DNA of 64,000 bases, taken from the NCBI GenBank assembly GCA_942493305.1, contig OW818686.1:3720001-3784000 (forward strand), read 5' to 3'. Position 1 is the stretch's first letter, and each line of letters begins with the position of its first letter. Both the position numbers and the translations under genes were made by a program. The notes under the pieces are model-generated. The model did no database searches and was not told the origin of the DNA. It was given only the letters and a program-made list of their open reading frames with translations. Below are positions 27,885-36,821 of the stretch, one piece after another. This DNA comes from UBA7672 sp030824255. GTDB lineage: Bacteria; Pseudomonadota; Alphaproteobacteria; Caulobacterales; Hyphomonadaceae.

Positions 27885-28478
27885 TCAGATTCCCTGCCCT
27901 GGACGAACGTCCTTGAGCTCAACCGCATCCTTGCGTTTCCGCCCCGTCTGCTCGGCGATGTTCTGGCGCTTCACGTTAGGCCGTGACCGCAGCGTCAGCA
28001 CGATGGCGCCCATCATGGCGACCAGAAGCACGATCCCGCACATCTGGAACAGCAGCAGATAGTCCGTGTAGAGCACGCGCGAGATTGCTTCCGCGTTGGT
28101 CGGCGCGCCGGGGTTCGGATTGAACGTCTCGCCCCCGCCGAACGTCGCGGCCGCAGCCACGATCCCGATCTCCGCCAGCAGCGCCAGCGCCACCAGCGCC
28201 CCCACGACAAGATAGTTCTGGAACCCCTGCTTCAGCGCCACGAAGTCGATGTCGAGCATCATGACCACGAAGAGGAACAACACTGCGACCGCGCCAACAT
28301 AGACGACGACCAGCAGCATCGCGAGGAACTCCGCCCCGATCAGCACCAGAAGGCCCGCCGACGTGAAGAACGACAGGATCAGCCAGAGCACAGAGTGCAC
28401 CGGGTTACGGGCAGCCACCACGAACAGCGCCGATAGAACGACGACAGTCGAGAGGATGTAGAAAGCGATCAGCGCCAC
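27885..28478 (-). CDS. nuoJ: NADH-quinone oxidoreductase subunit J
   Basis: This 197-residue membrane subunit has five hydrophobic helices and the conserved VVYVGAVAVLFLFVVMMLDI stretch that forms the pi-bulged helix of ND6/NuoJ. It starts at GTG 28478. The 96-base gap before it contains a hairpin. A hydrophilic C-terminal tail of about 35 residues follows the last helix. Confidence 0.95.
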   Translation of the reverse strand: MALIAFYILSTVVVLSALFVVAARNPVHSVLWLILSFFTSAGLLVLIGAEFLAMLLVVVYVGAVAVLFLFVVMMLDIDFVALKQGFQNYLVVGALVALALLAEIGIVAAAATFGGGETFNPNPGAPTNAEAISRVLYTDYLLLFQMCGIVLLVAMMGAIVLTLRSRPNVKRQNIAEQTGRKRKDAVELKDVRPGQGI

Positions 28479-28512
28479 GGCCTGCCTTCCCTCTTCCTAT
28501 GGTCCAAAACAC

Positions 28513-28526
28513 GCCCCGGACGGGGC
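28513..28526 (-). promoter_or_regulatory. Hairpin between nuoI and nuoJ
   Basis: The 96-base gap between nuoI and nuoJ, by far the widest inside the operon, contains GCCCC-GTCC-GGGGC on the transcribed strand followed by GTGTTTTGG. The short U-run makes it a possible weak terminator or attenuator that lowers expression of the downstream membrane-arm genes, or an mRNA-stability element. Confidence 0.4.
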
Positions 28527-28574
28527 AGGTGAAAGTCCGAAAAACCCGACTCGCCTTGGCGAAGCCGCGCCCTT

Positions 28575-29060
28575 CTATCGATAGCGTGCATCGAGTTCCA
28601 GATTGCGGGCGATCTCGCGTTCCCAGCGATCGCCGTTCTCCAGAAGCCGCTCCTTGTCGTAATAGAGCTCTTCACGGGTTTCCGTGGCGAACTCGAAATT
28701 CGGTCCTTCGACGATGGCGTCTACCGGGCAGGCTTCCTGGCAGAAGCCGCAATAGATGCATTTCACCATGTCGATGTCGTAGCGGGTGGTGCGGCGCGAC
28801 CCGTCTTCACGCGGCTCGGCCTCGATCGTGATGGCCTGAGCCGGGCAGATAGCCTCGCACAGCTTGCACGCGATGCAGCGTTCTTCGCCATTGGCATAGC
28901 GACGCAGCGCATGTTCGCCACGGAAGCGCGGAGACAGCGGCCCCTTCTCGAACGGATAGTTCACCGTCGCCTTGCGCGTGAAGAACTGGCGCATGGCGAG
29001 GAAGAAAGCCCCGATGAAGTCCGTCAGCAGGGCGCCGCGAATGGCTTGACCGATCGACAT
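28575..29060 (-). CDS. nuoI: NADH-quinone oxidoreductase subunit I
   Basis: This 161-residue subunit carries the two tetranuclear clusters N6a and N6b. Both ferredoxin motifs are intact: CIACKLCEAICP and CIYCGFCQEACP. An N-terminal amphipathic helix (FIGAFFLAMRQFFTRKATVN) anchors it to the membrane arm. It lies three bases after nuoH. Confidence 0.97.
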   Translation of the reverse strand: MSIGQAIRGALLTDFIGAFFLAMRQFFTRKATVNYPFEKGPLSPRFRGEHALRRYANGEERCIACKLCEAICPAQAITIEAEPREDGSRRTTRYDIDMVKCIYCGFCQEACPVDAIVEGPNFEFATETREELYYDKERLLENGDRWEREIARNLELDARYR

Positions 29061-29063
29061 GAT

Positions 29064-30272
29064 CTACTTTGCCCCTTCGCGATATTCGATCCAGCTGATC
29101 AGCCCGTCGCCGTTCTTGTCGACGCCCGGCAGCATGGTCACAGCCGCCAGTTCTGGCGCTTCCAGATAACCGCTCTTGTTGGTGTCCATCGCGTCGAATT
29201 CCGGCCGCGCGTTGGCATTCATGAAGGTCACATAGCCGCCGACCAGAACGACCGCCACGAGCGAAGTCGGCAGGAAAATCTTCCAGCCCAGCCGCATCAG
29301 CTGGTCATAGCGGTAGCGCGGCACGATCGCCTTCACCATCGCGAACAGGAAGAAGAAGAACGTCACCTTGCCCATGAAGACAAACAGGCCGCCGAGGCTC
29401 AGCAACCAGTCCGGCAGGCCTTCCACGCCCGGAATCGGGATCGGCATGTGCCAGCCGCCGAAGAACAGGATCGCCAGCATCGCGCACATCAGCACGATGG
29501 AGACGTATTCCCCGATCATGAACATGAGGTACGGCGAGGACGAGTATTCGACCTGATAGCCGGCGACGAGTTCCGATTCAGCTTCCGGCAGGTCGAACGG
29601 AGGACGGTTCGTCTCCGCCAGCGCCGAGATGAAGAAGATCACGAACATCGGGAACATGACGAAGATCGTCGGGAACGCGAACGCGTGCCAGTTCCAGAAG
29701 CCGCCTTCCTGATTGTGCACGACATCGGACAGGTTCAGCGAGCCGACCAGAAGCAGCACTGTCACGATCACGAAGCCGATCGAGACTTCGTAGGACACCA
29801 TCTGCGCCGCAGACCGCAGGCCGCCGAGGAACGGATACTTCGAGTTCGAAGCCCAGCCGCCCATGATGATGCCGTAGACGCCCAGCGACGAGATCGCGAA
29901 CAGGTACAACACGCCAACATTGAGGTCGGCGACAACCCAGCCCGGCGCAATCGGGATCACCGCCCAGCCAACCAGCGCCAGCGTCAGCGTGATGATCGGC
30001 GCCAGCAGGAACACCGTCTTGTTGGCGCCCGCCGGAATGATGACTTCCTTCAGCACGAACTTGATGAGGTCCGCGAACGACTGCAGCAGGCCGAACGGCC
30101 CGACCACGTTCGGGCCCTTGCGCAGCTGCACCGCCGCCCAGACCTTGCGATCGAAAAGCAGCAGGAAGGCGATGCAGACCAGCATGACGACGACGAGGCC
30201 GAGGATCTGCGCCACCGCGAGGAGCACAGCGATCAGCCAGTCATTGCCGCCGATTTCGAGGAGCTTTTCCAT
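29064..30272 (-). CDS. nuoH: NADH-quinone oxidoreductase subunit H with C-terminal EF-hand pair
   Basis: NuoH forms the quinone-site heel of complex I. The first 350 or so residues are a normal NuoH with eight to nine helices and the conserved FDRKVWAAVQLRKGPNVVGP and EAESELVAGYQVEYS stretches. The protein has 402 residues, about 50-70 more than usual. The extra C-terminal part carries two canonical EF-hand loops, DTNKSGYLEAPE (residues 363-374) and DKNGDGLISWIE (residues 385-396), with every calcium-ligand position filled. The frame is open from core to tail with no sign of a frameshift, and the stop is followed after three bases by nuoI. The calcium-binding role is inferred from the motif. 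Confidence 0.95.
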   Translation of the reverse strand: MEKLLEIGGNDWLIAVLLAVAQILGLVVVMLVCIAFLLLFDRKVWAAVQLRKGPNVVGPFGLLQSFADLIKFVLKEVIIPAGANKTVFLLAPIITLTLALVGWAVIPIAPGWVVADLNVGVLYLFAISSLGVYGIIMGGWASNSKYPFLGGLRSAAQMVSYEVSIGFVIVTVLLLVGSLNLSDVVHNQEGGFWNWHAFAFPTIFVMFPMFVIFFISALAETNRPPFDLPEAESELVAGYQVEYSSSPYLMFMIGEYVSIVLMCAMLAILFFGGWHMPIPIPGVEGLPDWLLSLGGLFVFMGKVTFFFFLFAMVKAIVPRYRYDQLMRLGWKIFLPTSLVAVVLVGGYVTFMNANARPEFDAMDTNKSGYLEAPELAAVTMLPGVDKNGDGLISWIEYREGAK

Positions 30273-30280
30273 GGCCCGCC

Positions 30281-32392
30281 CTACTCCGCCGCAACCGCGG
30301 GGTTAACACCCGCGGCCAGTTCTGCGCATTCCGCCATCGTGCGCGAAGCACGCGCGATCGGATTGGTCAGGTGGAACGCCTTGATCGGCGTCGTGAAGCC
30401 GGTCGAGCTGAGCTGACCCGACGCGCCATAGGGCGGCGCGGCGCTAGTGGAGCTGCGGCCCGGCGCGAAGTCGAGGCCCAGGAACGTCGGATGATCCTTG
30501 CCCAGCTTCTCGCGCAATTGCGTGAGGCTGTCATAGGGAAGCGTCTTGCCGACATAGGCCGACAGCGCGCGCACGATCGCCCAGTCTTCCCGCGCATCGC
30601 CCTTCGGGGCAACGGCGCGCTGGGTCCGCTGCACGCGGCCTTCGGTGTTCACATACGTGCCCGATTTCTCGGTGTAGGCAGCGGCCGGCAGAACCACGTC
30701 CGCGCGGTGCGCGCCGTTGTCGCCATGGCTGCCGATATAGATGACGTTCGCCGCACCAAGCTTCGAGGTGTCGATCTCGTCCGCACCAAGCAGCAGAACG
30801 GTCTTGATCTCGCCAGACTGCGCACCAGCAATGATGCCGGCCACGTCCTTGCCACCCTGCGCAGGTAGGAAGCCGAGGTCTAGACCGCCAACGCGCGCCG
30901 CTGCCGTATGCAGCACGCTGAAGCCGTTCCAGTCGTCCTTGAATGCGCCAATGCCTGCCGCCAGCGAAGAGATCGCATGCAACACGGCCGCGCCATCGCC
31001 ACGCGAGAACGCGCCCTGACCGACGATGATGAGCGGACGCTTGGCTTTCGCCAGTTCATCGAACACCGGCTCGCCGGCTTTGAGCTGGCTCACCGAGTCC
31101 GGGCCGGCCCCGAGATACTGATAGTCGTACGTCAGATCGACGCGCTCACCGATCAGCGCGACGGGAACCATGCGCAGCCATGCCTTGCGCAGGCGCGCGT
31201 TCAGCACGGCAGCTTCGCGACGCGGGTTCACGCCGATGAGGAGGATCGCATCCGCCTCATCAATGCCCATGATGGTCGAGTTGAACAGATAGCTTTCGCG
31301 CGGCAGCTTCGAGCCGTCCGCCGCAACGCCCAACTTCGCGCCATCCTGGCGGCAATCGATCGACTTCACGCCCAGCGAGTTCGCCAGGTCCATCGTCGCC
31401 TTCATGCTTTCCGCATCCGCGAGATCACCCGCGATCACGCCGATCTGGTCAGCCGGAACTTTCAGGAACTCGGCGGCCTGCTTCAGGGCAACGTCCCACG
31501 TCGCGGCCTGCAGCGCACCGTTCGCGCGCACATACGGCTTGTCGAGACGCTGGCGGCCAAGGCCGTCCCACACGAAGCGCGTCTTGTCCGAGATCCACTC
31601 TTCGTTGATCTCTTCGTTCACGCGCGGAAGGATGCGCATCACGGTCGGCCCACGCGCATCCACGCGGATGGCGGCGCCCATGGCGTCCATCACGTCGATG
31701 CTCTCGGTCTTGCGCAGCTCCCACGGACGCGCGTTGAACGCGTACGGCTTGGATGTCAGCGCGCCCACCGGGCACAAGTCGATCACATTGCCCGAAAGCT
31801 CGGACGTCAGCGACTTCTCGAGATACGTCGTGATCTCGGCATCCTCGCCACGATTGGCGAGACCGATCTCGTCCACGCCCGCGACTTCCGACGCAAAGCG
31901 AACGCAGCGCGTACACTGGATGCAGCGCGTCATGATCGTCTTGACCAGCGGGCCCATGTGCTTGTCGTCAACCGCGCGCTTGTTCTCGGCATAGCGCGAA
32001 GCGGCGCGGCCATAGCCCATCGCCTGGTCCTGCAGGTCGCACTCGCCGCCCTGGTCGCAGATCGGGCAATCCAGCGGATGGTTGATCAGCAGGAATTCCA
32101 TCACGCCATTGCGGGCCTTGATGGCGCGCGGGCTCTTGGTCGAAATCTCGTGCGGCGTACCGTCCTTCTTGGGAGCCATGTCGCCCACCGTCTGGGCGCA
32201 CGACGCGATCGGCTTCGGCGCGCCAACCCAGTCGACAAGGCACATGCGGCAGTTGCCGGCGATCGACAGGCGCTCGTGATAGCAGAAGCGCGGAATTTCC
32301 GCGCCAGCCGCCTCGCAGGCCTGCAGCATCGTGTAGGTCTTCGGCACATCGACCGTGACCCCATCGACGACGAGTTTGACGGTATCCGTCAT
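30281..32392 (-). CDS. nuoG: NADH-quinone oxidoreductase subunit G
   Basis: This 703-residue subunit carries the N1b, N4 and N5 clusters. The N-terminal 2Fe-2S motif (FCYHERLSIAGNCRMCLVDW), the His-Cys cluster region (LLINHPLDCPICDQGGECDLQD) and the 4Fe-4S ligands in TRCIQCTRCVRFASEVAG are intact. A molybdopterin-oxidoreductase-like domain without cofactor role follows. It begins four bases after nuoF. Confidence 0.97.
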   Translation of the reverse strand: MTDTVKLVVDGVTVDVPKTYTMLQACEAAGAEIPRFCYHERLSIAGNCRMCLVDWVGAPKPIASCAQTVGDMAPKKDGTPHEISTKSPRAIKARNGVMEFLLINHPLDCPICDQGGECDLQDQAMGYGRAASRYAENKRAVDDKHMGPLVKTIMTRCIQCTRCVRFASEVAGVDEIGLANRGEDAEITTYLEKSLTSELSGNVIDLCPVGALTSKPYAFNARPWELRKTESIDVMDAMGAAIRVDARGPTVMRILPRVNEEINEEWISDKTRFVWDGLGRQRLDKPYVRANGALQAATWDVALKQAAEFLKVPADQIGVIAGDLADAESMKATMDLANSLGVKSIDCRQDGAKLGVAADGSKLPRESYLFNSTIMGIDEADAILLIGVNPRREAAVLNARLRKAWLRMVPVALIGERVDLTYDYQYLGAGPDSVSQLKAGEPVFDELAKAKRPLIIVGQGAFSRGDGAAVLHAISSLAAGIGAFKDDWNGFSVLHTAAARVGGLDLGFLPAQGGKDVAGIIAGAQSGEIKTVLLLGADEIDTSKLGAANVIYIGSHGDNGAHRADVVLPAAAYTEKSGTYVNTEGRVQRTQRAVAPKGDAREDWAIVRALSAYVGKTLPYDSLTQLREKLGKDHPTFLGLDFAPGRSSTSAAPPYGASGQLSSTGFTTPIKAFHLTNPIARASRTMAECAELAAGVNPAVAAE

Positions 32393-32396
32393 GCCC

Positions 32397-33707
32397 CTAC
32401 TCCGCCGCCGTCAGAGTTACGCCCTGAACGTGCGGGCGACCCTGACGATAATTGTTGATGCGGTCCTCGATCTCGGACCGGAAGTGACGGATCAGGCCCT
32501 GGATCGGCCACGCAGCGGCATCGCCCAGCGCGCAGATCGTGTGACCTTCAACCTGTGAAGCCACGTCAAGAAGCGTGTCGATCTCAGACGTCTCCGCCTC
32601 GCCCTTCACCATCCGCTCCAGCACGCGCCACATCCAGCCGGTGCCTTCACGGCACGGCGTGCACTGGCCGCAGCTTTCGTGTTTGTAGAAATACGCGATC
32701 CGCGCAATCGCGCGCACCAGGTCCGTCGACTTGTCCATCACGATGACCGCCGCCGTGCCGAGGCCCGACTTCACATCGCGCAGCGCATCGAAATCCATCA
32801 GCACCGTGTCGCAGATGTCCTTCGGCAGCATCGGCACCGAGGACCCGCCCGGAATGACGGCCTTCAGGTTGCCCCAGCCGCCGCGCACGCCGCCGCAATG
32901 CTCTTCGATCAGCGTCTTCAGCGGGATCGACATCTCTTCTTCGACATTGCATGGCCGCTCGACATGGCCGGAGATGCAGAACACCTTCGTGCCCGTATTG
33001 TTCGGACGGCCAAAGCCCGCGAACCAGCCCGCGCCGCGGCGCAGGATCGTCGGCGTCACCGCGATCGATTCAACGTTGTTCACCGTCGTCGGGCAGCCAT
33101 AGAGACCAGCGTTCGCCGGGAAAGGCGGCTTGAGACGCGGCTGGCCCTTCTTGCCCTCAAGGCTTTCCAGCAGCGCGGTCTCTTCGCCGCAGATGTACGC
33201 GCCCGCGCCATGGTGCGCGTAGATGTCGAAATCATAGCCCGAGCCGCACGCATTCTTGCCGACGAGGCCAGCGGCGTAAGCTTCCGCGATCGCCTTCTCG
33301 AGGATTTCGCGCTCGTAGATGTATTCCCCGCGCAGGTAGATGTAGCAGGCCTTCGCCCGCATCGCGAAAGACGCAATCAGGCAGCCCTCGATCAGCAGGT
33401 GCGGATCGTGGCGCATGATGTCCCGGTCCTTGCACGTGCCCGGCTCGGATTCATCCGCGTTGACGACGAGATAATGCGGACGGTCCTTCACGACCTTCGG
33501 CATGAACGTCCACTTCAGCCCCGTCGGGAAGCCCGCCCCGCCGCGCCCGCGCAGCCCCGAAGCCTTGATCTGGTCGCAGATCCACTCGGGACCGAATTGC
33601 ATCAGCTCCTTGGTGGAGTTCCACGCGCCGCGCCTCTTGGCCTCTTCGAGGCTCCAGTCGTGCCGGCCGTACAGGTTGGTGAAGATGCGGTCTTTATCGA
33701 GAAGCAC
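32397..33707 (-). CDS. nuoF: NADH-quinone oxidoreductase subunit F
   Basis: NuoF binds NADH and FMN and carries cluster N3. The Rossmann-type glycine-rich stretch GRGGAGFPTGLKW and the 4Fe-4S motif ESCGQCTPCREGTGWMWRVL are intact. The start was set at GTG 33707 (436 residues) because the family begins (M)LLDKDRIFTNLYG and GGAGGAG lies upstream; an upstream TTG would add ten unrelated residues. The first 14 bases and the ribosome site lie inside the preceding small gene. Confidence 0.96.
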   Translation of the reverse strand: MLLDKDRIFTNLYGRHDWSLEEAKRRGAWNSTKELMQFGPEWICDQIKASGLRGRGGAGFPTGLKWTFMPKVVKDRPHYLVVNADESEPGTCKDRDIMRHDPHLLIEGCLIASFAMRAKACYIYLRGEYIYEREILEKAIAEAYAAGLVGKNACGSGYDFDIYAHHGAGAYICGEETALLESLEGKKGQPRLKPPFPANAGLYGCPTTVNNVESIAVTPTILRRGAGWFAGFGRPNNTGTKVFCISGHVERPCNVEEEMSIPLKTLIEEHCGGVRGGWGNLKAVIPGGSSVPMLPKDICDTVLMDFDALRDVKSGLGTAAVIVMDKSTDLVRAIARIAYFYKHESCGQCTPCREGTGWMWRVLERMVKGEAETSEIDTLLDVASQVEGHTICALGDAAAWPIQGLIRHFRSEIEDRINNYRQGRPHVQGVTLTAAE

Positions 33708-33930
33708 GGTTGCGCTCCTCCATGATTGCACGAACAAAAACGATGATGGCCGGCAGCGTGAACGCCGTGCCTGCGAGAACGCCGATCGCCAGCCATACCC
33801 AGTTGGACGTCAGCCCGTAAGCGATGATGCCCGCGATGATCGCGAGGCCTTCCAGGAAGGCTGCGAACAGCAGCTTCTTGGCGGCAATCTGCTTTGCAGA
33901 TGGCTCCTGCATGATGCTTGCGGCCCTCAT
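33694..33930 (-). CDS. Small two-helix membrane protein inside the nuo operon
   Basis: This 78-residue protein has two predicted membrane helices (about residues 19-42 and 45-66) with a short Asn/Trp turn, a Lys-containing N-terminus and a basic C-terminus (MEERNRASR). Its ATG overlaps the nuoE stop in an ATGA junction and its end overlaps nuoF by 14 bases, so it is almost certainly translated with complex I. I do not recognise a named family. A role in complex I assembly or stability is a guess from position only. Confidence 0.75.
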   Translation of the reverse strand: MRAASIMQEPSAKQIAAKKLLFAAFLEGLAIIAGIIAYGLTSNWVWLAIGVLAGTAFTLPAIIVFVRAIMEERNRASR

Positions 33931-34604
33931 GACTGCGCCGTCTCAGGCGGCTTCGGAGCATTCGGAATGCTGGAGAGCGGCTTGGACCGCGAACCGTCGA
34001 ACAGCGTCTCGTCTGTCAACGATGTCGGCGGCCCCTCCGGCGCGCTCGTCTGCCGCTTCACATACGGCCCCGGCGCCGGCTCTTTGCCCGACGCGAAATC
34101 GTCAATGATCTTCTCGAGCGTTTCGACCGTCAGGTCTTCGAAATAGTAGTCATTGATCTGGATCATCGGCGCGTTCACGCACGCGCCCAGGCATTCCACC
34201 TCAACCCACGAGAACTTGCCGCCGCCCGAGACGTGACCCTTCGGCCCGATCTTGCGCTCGCAGAAGTCTTTCAGGCGGTCCGCCCCGCGCAGCGCGCACG
34301 GCGTCGTTCCGCACACCTGGAAGTGGTATTTGCCCACCGGCTCCAGGTTGAACATCGTGTAGAAGGTCGCGACTTCGTAGACGCGGATATAGCTCATGCC
34401 GACGCGGTCAGCGACCGCGCGCATCGCCGGCTCGGACAGCCAGCCATTGTTCTGCTTCTGCGTGATCCACAGCGCCGGGATCACGGTCGAGGCGCGGCGC
34501 TCCGGCGGATACTTCCGCTCCCACCACGTGATGAGGTCTTCGCTCTCGCGCGTGAAGGCGAACGGCTCGTGGTTTTCCGGATGATGGAAACGGCGGTGGC
34601 TCAA
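33927..34604 (-). CDS. nuoE: NADH-quinone oxidoreductase subunit E
   Basis: This 225-residue thioredoxin-like subunit carries the 2Fe-2S cluster N1a. Ligand pairs are in CGTTPC and CLGAC. It starts at TTG 34604, which overlaps the nuoD stop in TTGA, with GGGGAGG upstream; the resulting MSHRRFHHPENHEPFAFT matches the family N-terminus. A Pro/Ser/Thr-rich tail of about 50 residues follows the core, longer than in E. coli but common in alphaproteobacteria. Confidence 0.95.
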   Translation of the reverse strand: MSHRRFHHPENHEPFAFTRESEDLITWWERKYPPERRASTVIPALWITQKQNNGWLSEPAMRAVADRVGMSYIRVYEVATFYTMFNLEPVGKYHFQVCGTTPCALRGADRLKDFCERKIGPKGHVSGGGKFSWVEVECLGACVNAPMIQINDYYFEDLTVETLEKIIDDFASGKEPAPGPYVKRQTSAPEGPPTSLTDETLFDGSRSKPLSSIPNAPKPPETAQS

Positions 34605-35818
34605 CGGTCGACCTCCCCGAACACGATGTCCAGCGAGCCCAGCACGGCAGACACGTCCGCGAGCATGTGGCCGCGGCAGAGATAATCCATGGCGTGCAGG
34701 TGGGCGTAGCCCGGCGCCTTGATCTTCAGGCGGTACGGACGGTTGGACCCATCGCTCACAAGATAGACGCCGAACTCGCCCTTCGGCGCCTCGACGCAGG
34801 CATAGGCTTCACCGGCAGGCACGTGGAAGCCTTCGGTGTAGAGCTTGAAGTGATGGATCAGCGCTTCCATCGACGACTTCATCTCGGCGCGACGGGGCGG
34901 GGCATATTTCGAATGCTCCGGCAGCACGGGGCCAACCGGCATCTTGTCGATGCACTGGCGGATGATCTTGATGCTCTCGCGCATCTCCTCGATGCGGCAG
35001 AGATAGCGGTCCCAGCAGTCGCCGTTCTTGCCGATCGGAATCTTGAAATCGAGTTCCGAGTAGACTTCATAGGGCTCAGCGCGGCGCAGGTCCCAGGCAA
35101 GGCCAGACCCGCGCACCATCACGCCGGAGAAGCCCCAGTCGAGCGCGTCCTGCACGGACACGACGCCGATATCGACGTTGCGCTGCTTGAAGATGCGGTT
35201 CTCGGTGACGAGCGTTTCGAGATCGTCCATCGTCTTCAGGAACGGGTCGCAGAATTTGTGGATGTCCTCCACCAGCTCCGGCGGCAGGTCCTGGTGAACG
35301 CCGCCCGGACGGAAGTACGCGGCGTGCATCCGCGATCCGGACGCGCGCTCGTAGAACACCATCAGCTTCTCGCGCTCTTCGAAGCCCCACAGCGGCGGGG
35401 TCAGCGCGCCGACGTCCATCGCCTGCGTCGTCACGTTCAGCATGTGTGACAGGATCCGGCCGATCTCCGAGAAGATCACGCGGATGTACTTCGCACGCAC
35501 CGGAACCTCGATGCCCGCCAGCTTCTCGATGGCGAGGCAGTAGGCGTGCTCCTGGTTCATCGGCGCGACATAGTCGAGCCGGTCGAAATAAGGCAGCGCC
35601 TGAAGGAATGTCTTGTACTCGATCAGCTTCTCGGTGCCGCGATGCAGCAGGCCGATATGCGGATCGACGCGATCGACGATCTCGCCATCCAGGTCGAGCA
35701 CGAGGCGAAGCACGCCGTGCGCGGCCGGGTGCTGCGGCCCGAAGTTGATCGTGAACTTCCGGTCGTCCATGTCTTCGATGACGGAGGATTTCGAACGGTC
35801 GAGATGCTGGTCAGCCAT
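34601..35818 (-). CDS. nuoD: NADH-quinone oxidoreductase subunit D
   Basis: This 405-residue subunit forms the quinone-binding cavity with NuoB and NuoH. It contains FGPQHPAAHGVLRL with the quinone-site His, DPHIGLLHRGTEKLIEYK and the C-terminal end SLDIVFGEVDR. ATG 35818 was chosen because it gives MADQHLDRSKSS and overlaps the stop of the preceding small gene by one base; the longer frame reads into that gene. Confidence 0.96.
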   Translation of the reverse strand: MADQHLDRSKSSVIEDMDDRKFTINFGPQHPAAHGVLRLVLDLDGEIVDRVDPHIGLLHRGTEKLIEYKTFLQALPYFDRLDYVAPMNQEHAYCLAIEKLAGIEVPVRAKYIRVIFSEIGRILSHMLNVTTQAMDVGALTPPLWGFEEREKLMVFYERASGSRMHAAYFRPGGVHQDLPPELVEDIHKFCDPFLKTMDDLETLVTENRIFKQRNVDIGVVSVQDALDWGFSGVMVRGSGLAWDLRRAEPYEVYSELDFKIPIGKNGDCWDRYLCRIEEMRESIKIIRQCIDKMPVGPVLPEHSKYAPPRRAEMKSSMEALIHHFKLYTEGFHVPAGEAYACVEAPKGEFGVYLVSDGSNRPYRLKIKAPGYAHLHAMDYLCRGHMLADVSAVLGSLDIVFGEVDR

Positions 35819-36201
35819 CACCCGCGCTCCCGCAGGACGCGTACATAATCGCGTCTCAGGGCCAATCCCGACTGACCGCACGACGCAGACAGACCCTTGG
35901 CCGCCATCAGTCGCATCTTGTCGTCTTTGAGATCGGCATACGTCTTGCGACCAGCAGCAACCGAACTGGTTGCTGAAGACTCATCTGCAGCAACAGAGAT
36001 TAGCAGCTCACGCCATTCGGCCGCCAACTGCTCAGTCGCCGGAATGCCAACACGGTTCGCGACCAATTGCTCCATAGTGGCGATACACGCGCCCGCACTC
36101 GTTGCGATGTCGACCTGCGATACGCCTTGCTCCTGAGCAAACGCAGTTTGGCAAGAAGCCAGCATTGCCAAAGTCGCGACCGCACTCCGCATCCCGCTCA
36201 T
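35818..36201 (-). CDS. Secreted protein of unknown function embedded between nuoC and nuoD
   Basis: This 127-residue protein starts with a clear Sec signal peptide (about residues 1-22, ending AFAQ). The predicted mature part of about 105 residues is mainly helical and has two cysteines (AGACIATM and SASCGQSG) that could form a disulfide in the periplasm. The ATG overlaps the nuoC stop (ATGA) and the TGA overlaps the nuoD start (TGATG), so it is locked into the complex I transcript. I do not recognise the family. Confidence 0.75.
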   Translation of the reverse strand: MSGMRSAVATLAMLASCQTAFAQEQGVSQVDIATSAGACIATMEQLVANRVGIPATEQLAAEWRELLISVAADESSATSSVAAGRKTYADLKDDKMRLMAAKGLSASCGQSGLALRRDYVRVLRERG

Positions 36202-36821
36202 GATTTTTGCCCCGCTTTTTCATCGCCCGGAATGACGGCTTGCATGCCTTCCCACGGGGAGAGGAAGTCGAAGTTGCGGTATTCCTGAACCAGTTTCACC
36301 GGCTCGTTGACGACGCGCTTCTGGGCTTCGTCATAACGAACCTGCACGCGGCCGGTCAGCGGGAAGTCCTTGCGCAGCGGATAGCCCTCGAAACCATAGT
36401 CGGTGAGGATGCGGCGCATGTCCGGATGGTCGGAGAACACCACGCCATACATGTCGAACGCTTCGCGCTCATACCAGTTGGCGACCGGGAACACGGAGAC
36501 GACGCTCGGCACCGGCGCGATCTCGTCGGTACGAAGCTTCACGCGGATGCGCTGGTTCAGCCGCATCGACAGCATGTGATAGACAATCTCGAAACGCTCG
36601 GCGGCGTCCGGATAGTCCGCGCCGCACAGGTCCACCAGCGTCTCGAAGCGGCACTGGCTGTCTTCCTTCAGGAATTCCAGCGTCTTCACGATCGAGTCGC
36701 GCTCAACCGTGATGGTCAGCTCGCCATGCGCAACGCTCACAGACGTGATCGCCTTCAGCGTCGCGCCGAGATGCGTCTTCAGTTCGGTCAGCATCGTATC
36801 CTTGGACGGGATCACGCTCAT
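36198..36821 (-). CDS. nuoC: NADH-quinone oxidoreductase subunit C
   Basis: This 207-residue peripheral-arm subunit has the family signature WYEREAFDMYGVVFSDHPD followed by RRILTDYGFEGYPLRKDFP. ATG 36821 was chosen because it overlaps the nuoB stop (ATGA); the longer frame upstream is out of phase with nuoB coding and shows no conserved sequence. NuoC and NuoD are separate proteins here, not fused as in E. coli. Confidence 0.96.
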   Translation of the reverse strand: MSVIPSKDTMLTELKTHLGATLKAITSVSVAHGELTITVERDSIVKTLEFLKEDSQCRFETLVDLCGADYPDAAERFEIVYHMLSMRLNQRIRVKLRTDEIAPVPSVVSVFPVANWYEREAFDMYGVVFSDHPDMRRILTDYGFEGYPLRKDFPLTGRVQVRYDEAQKRVVNEPVKLVQEYRNFDFLSPWEGMQAVIPGDEKAGQKS

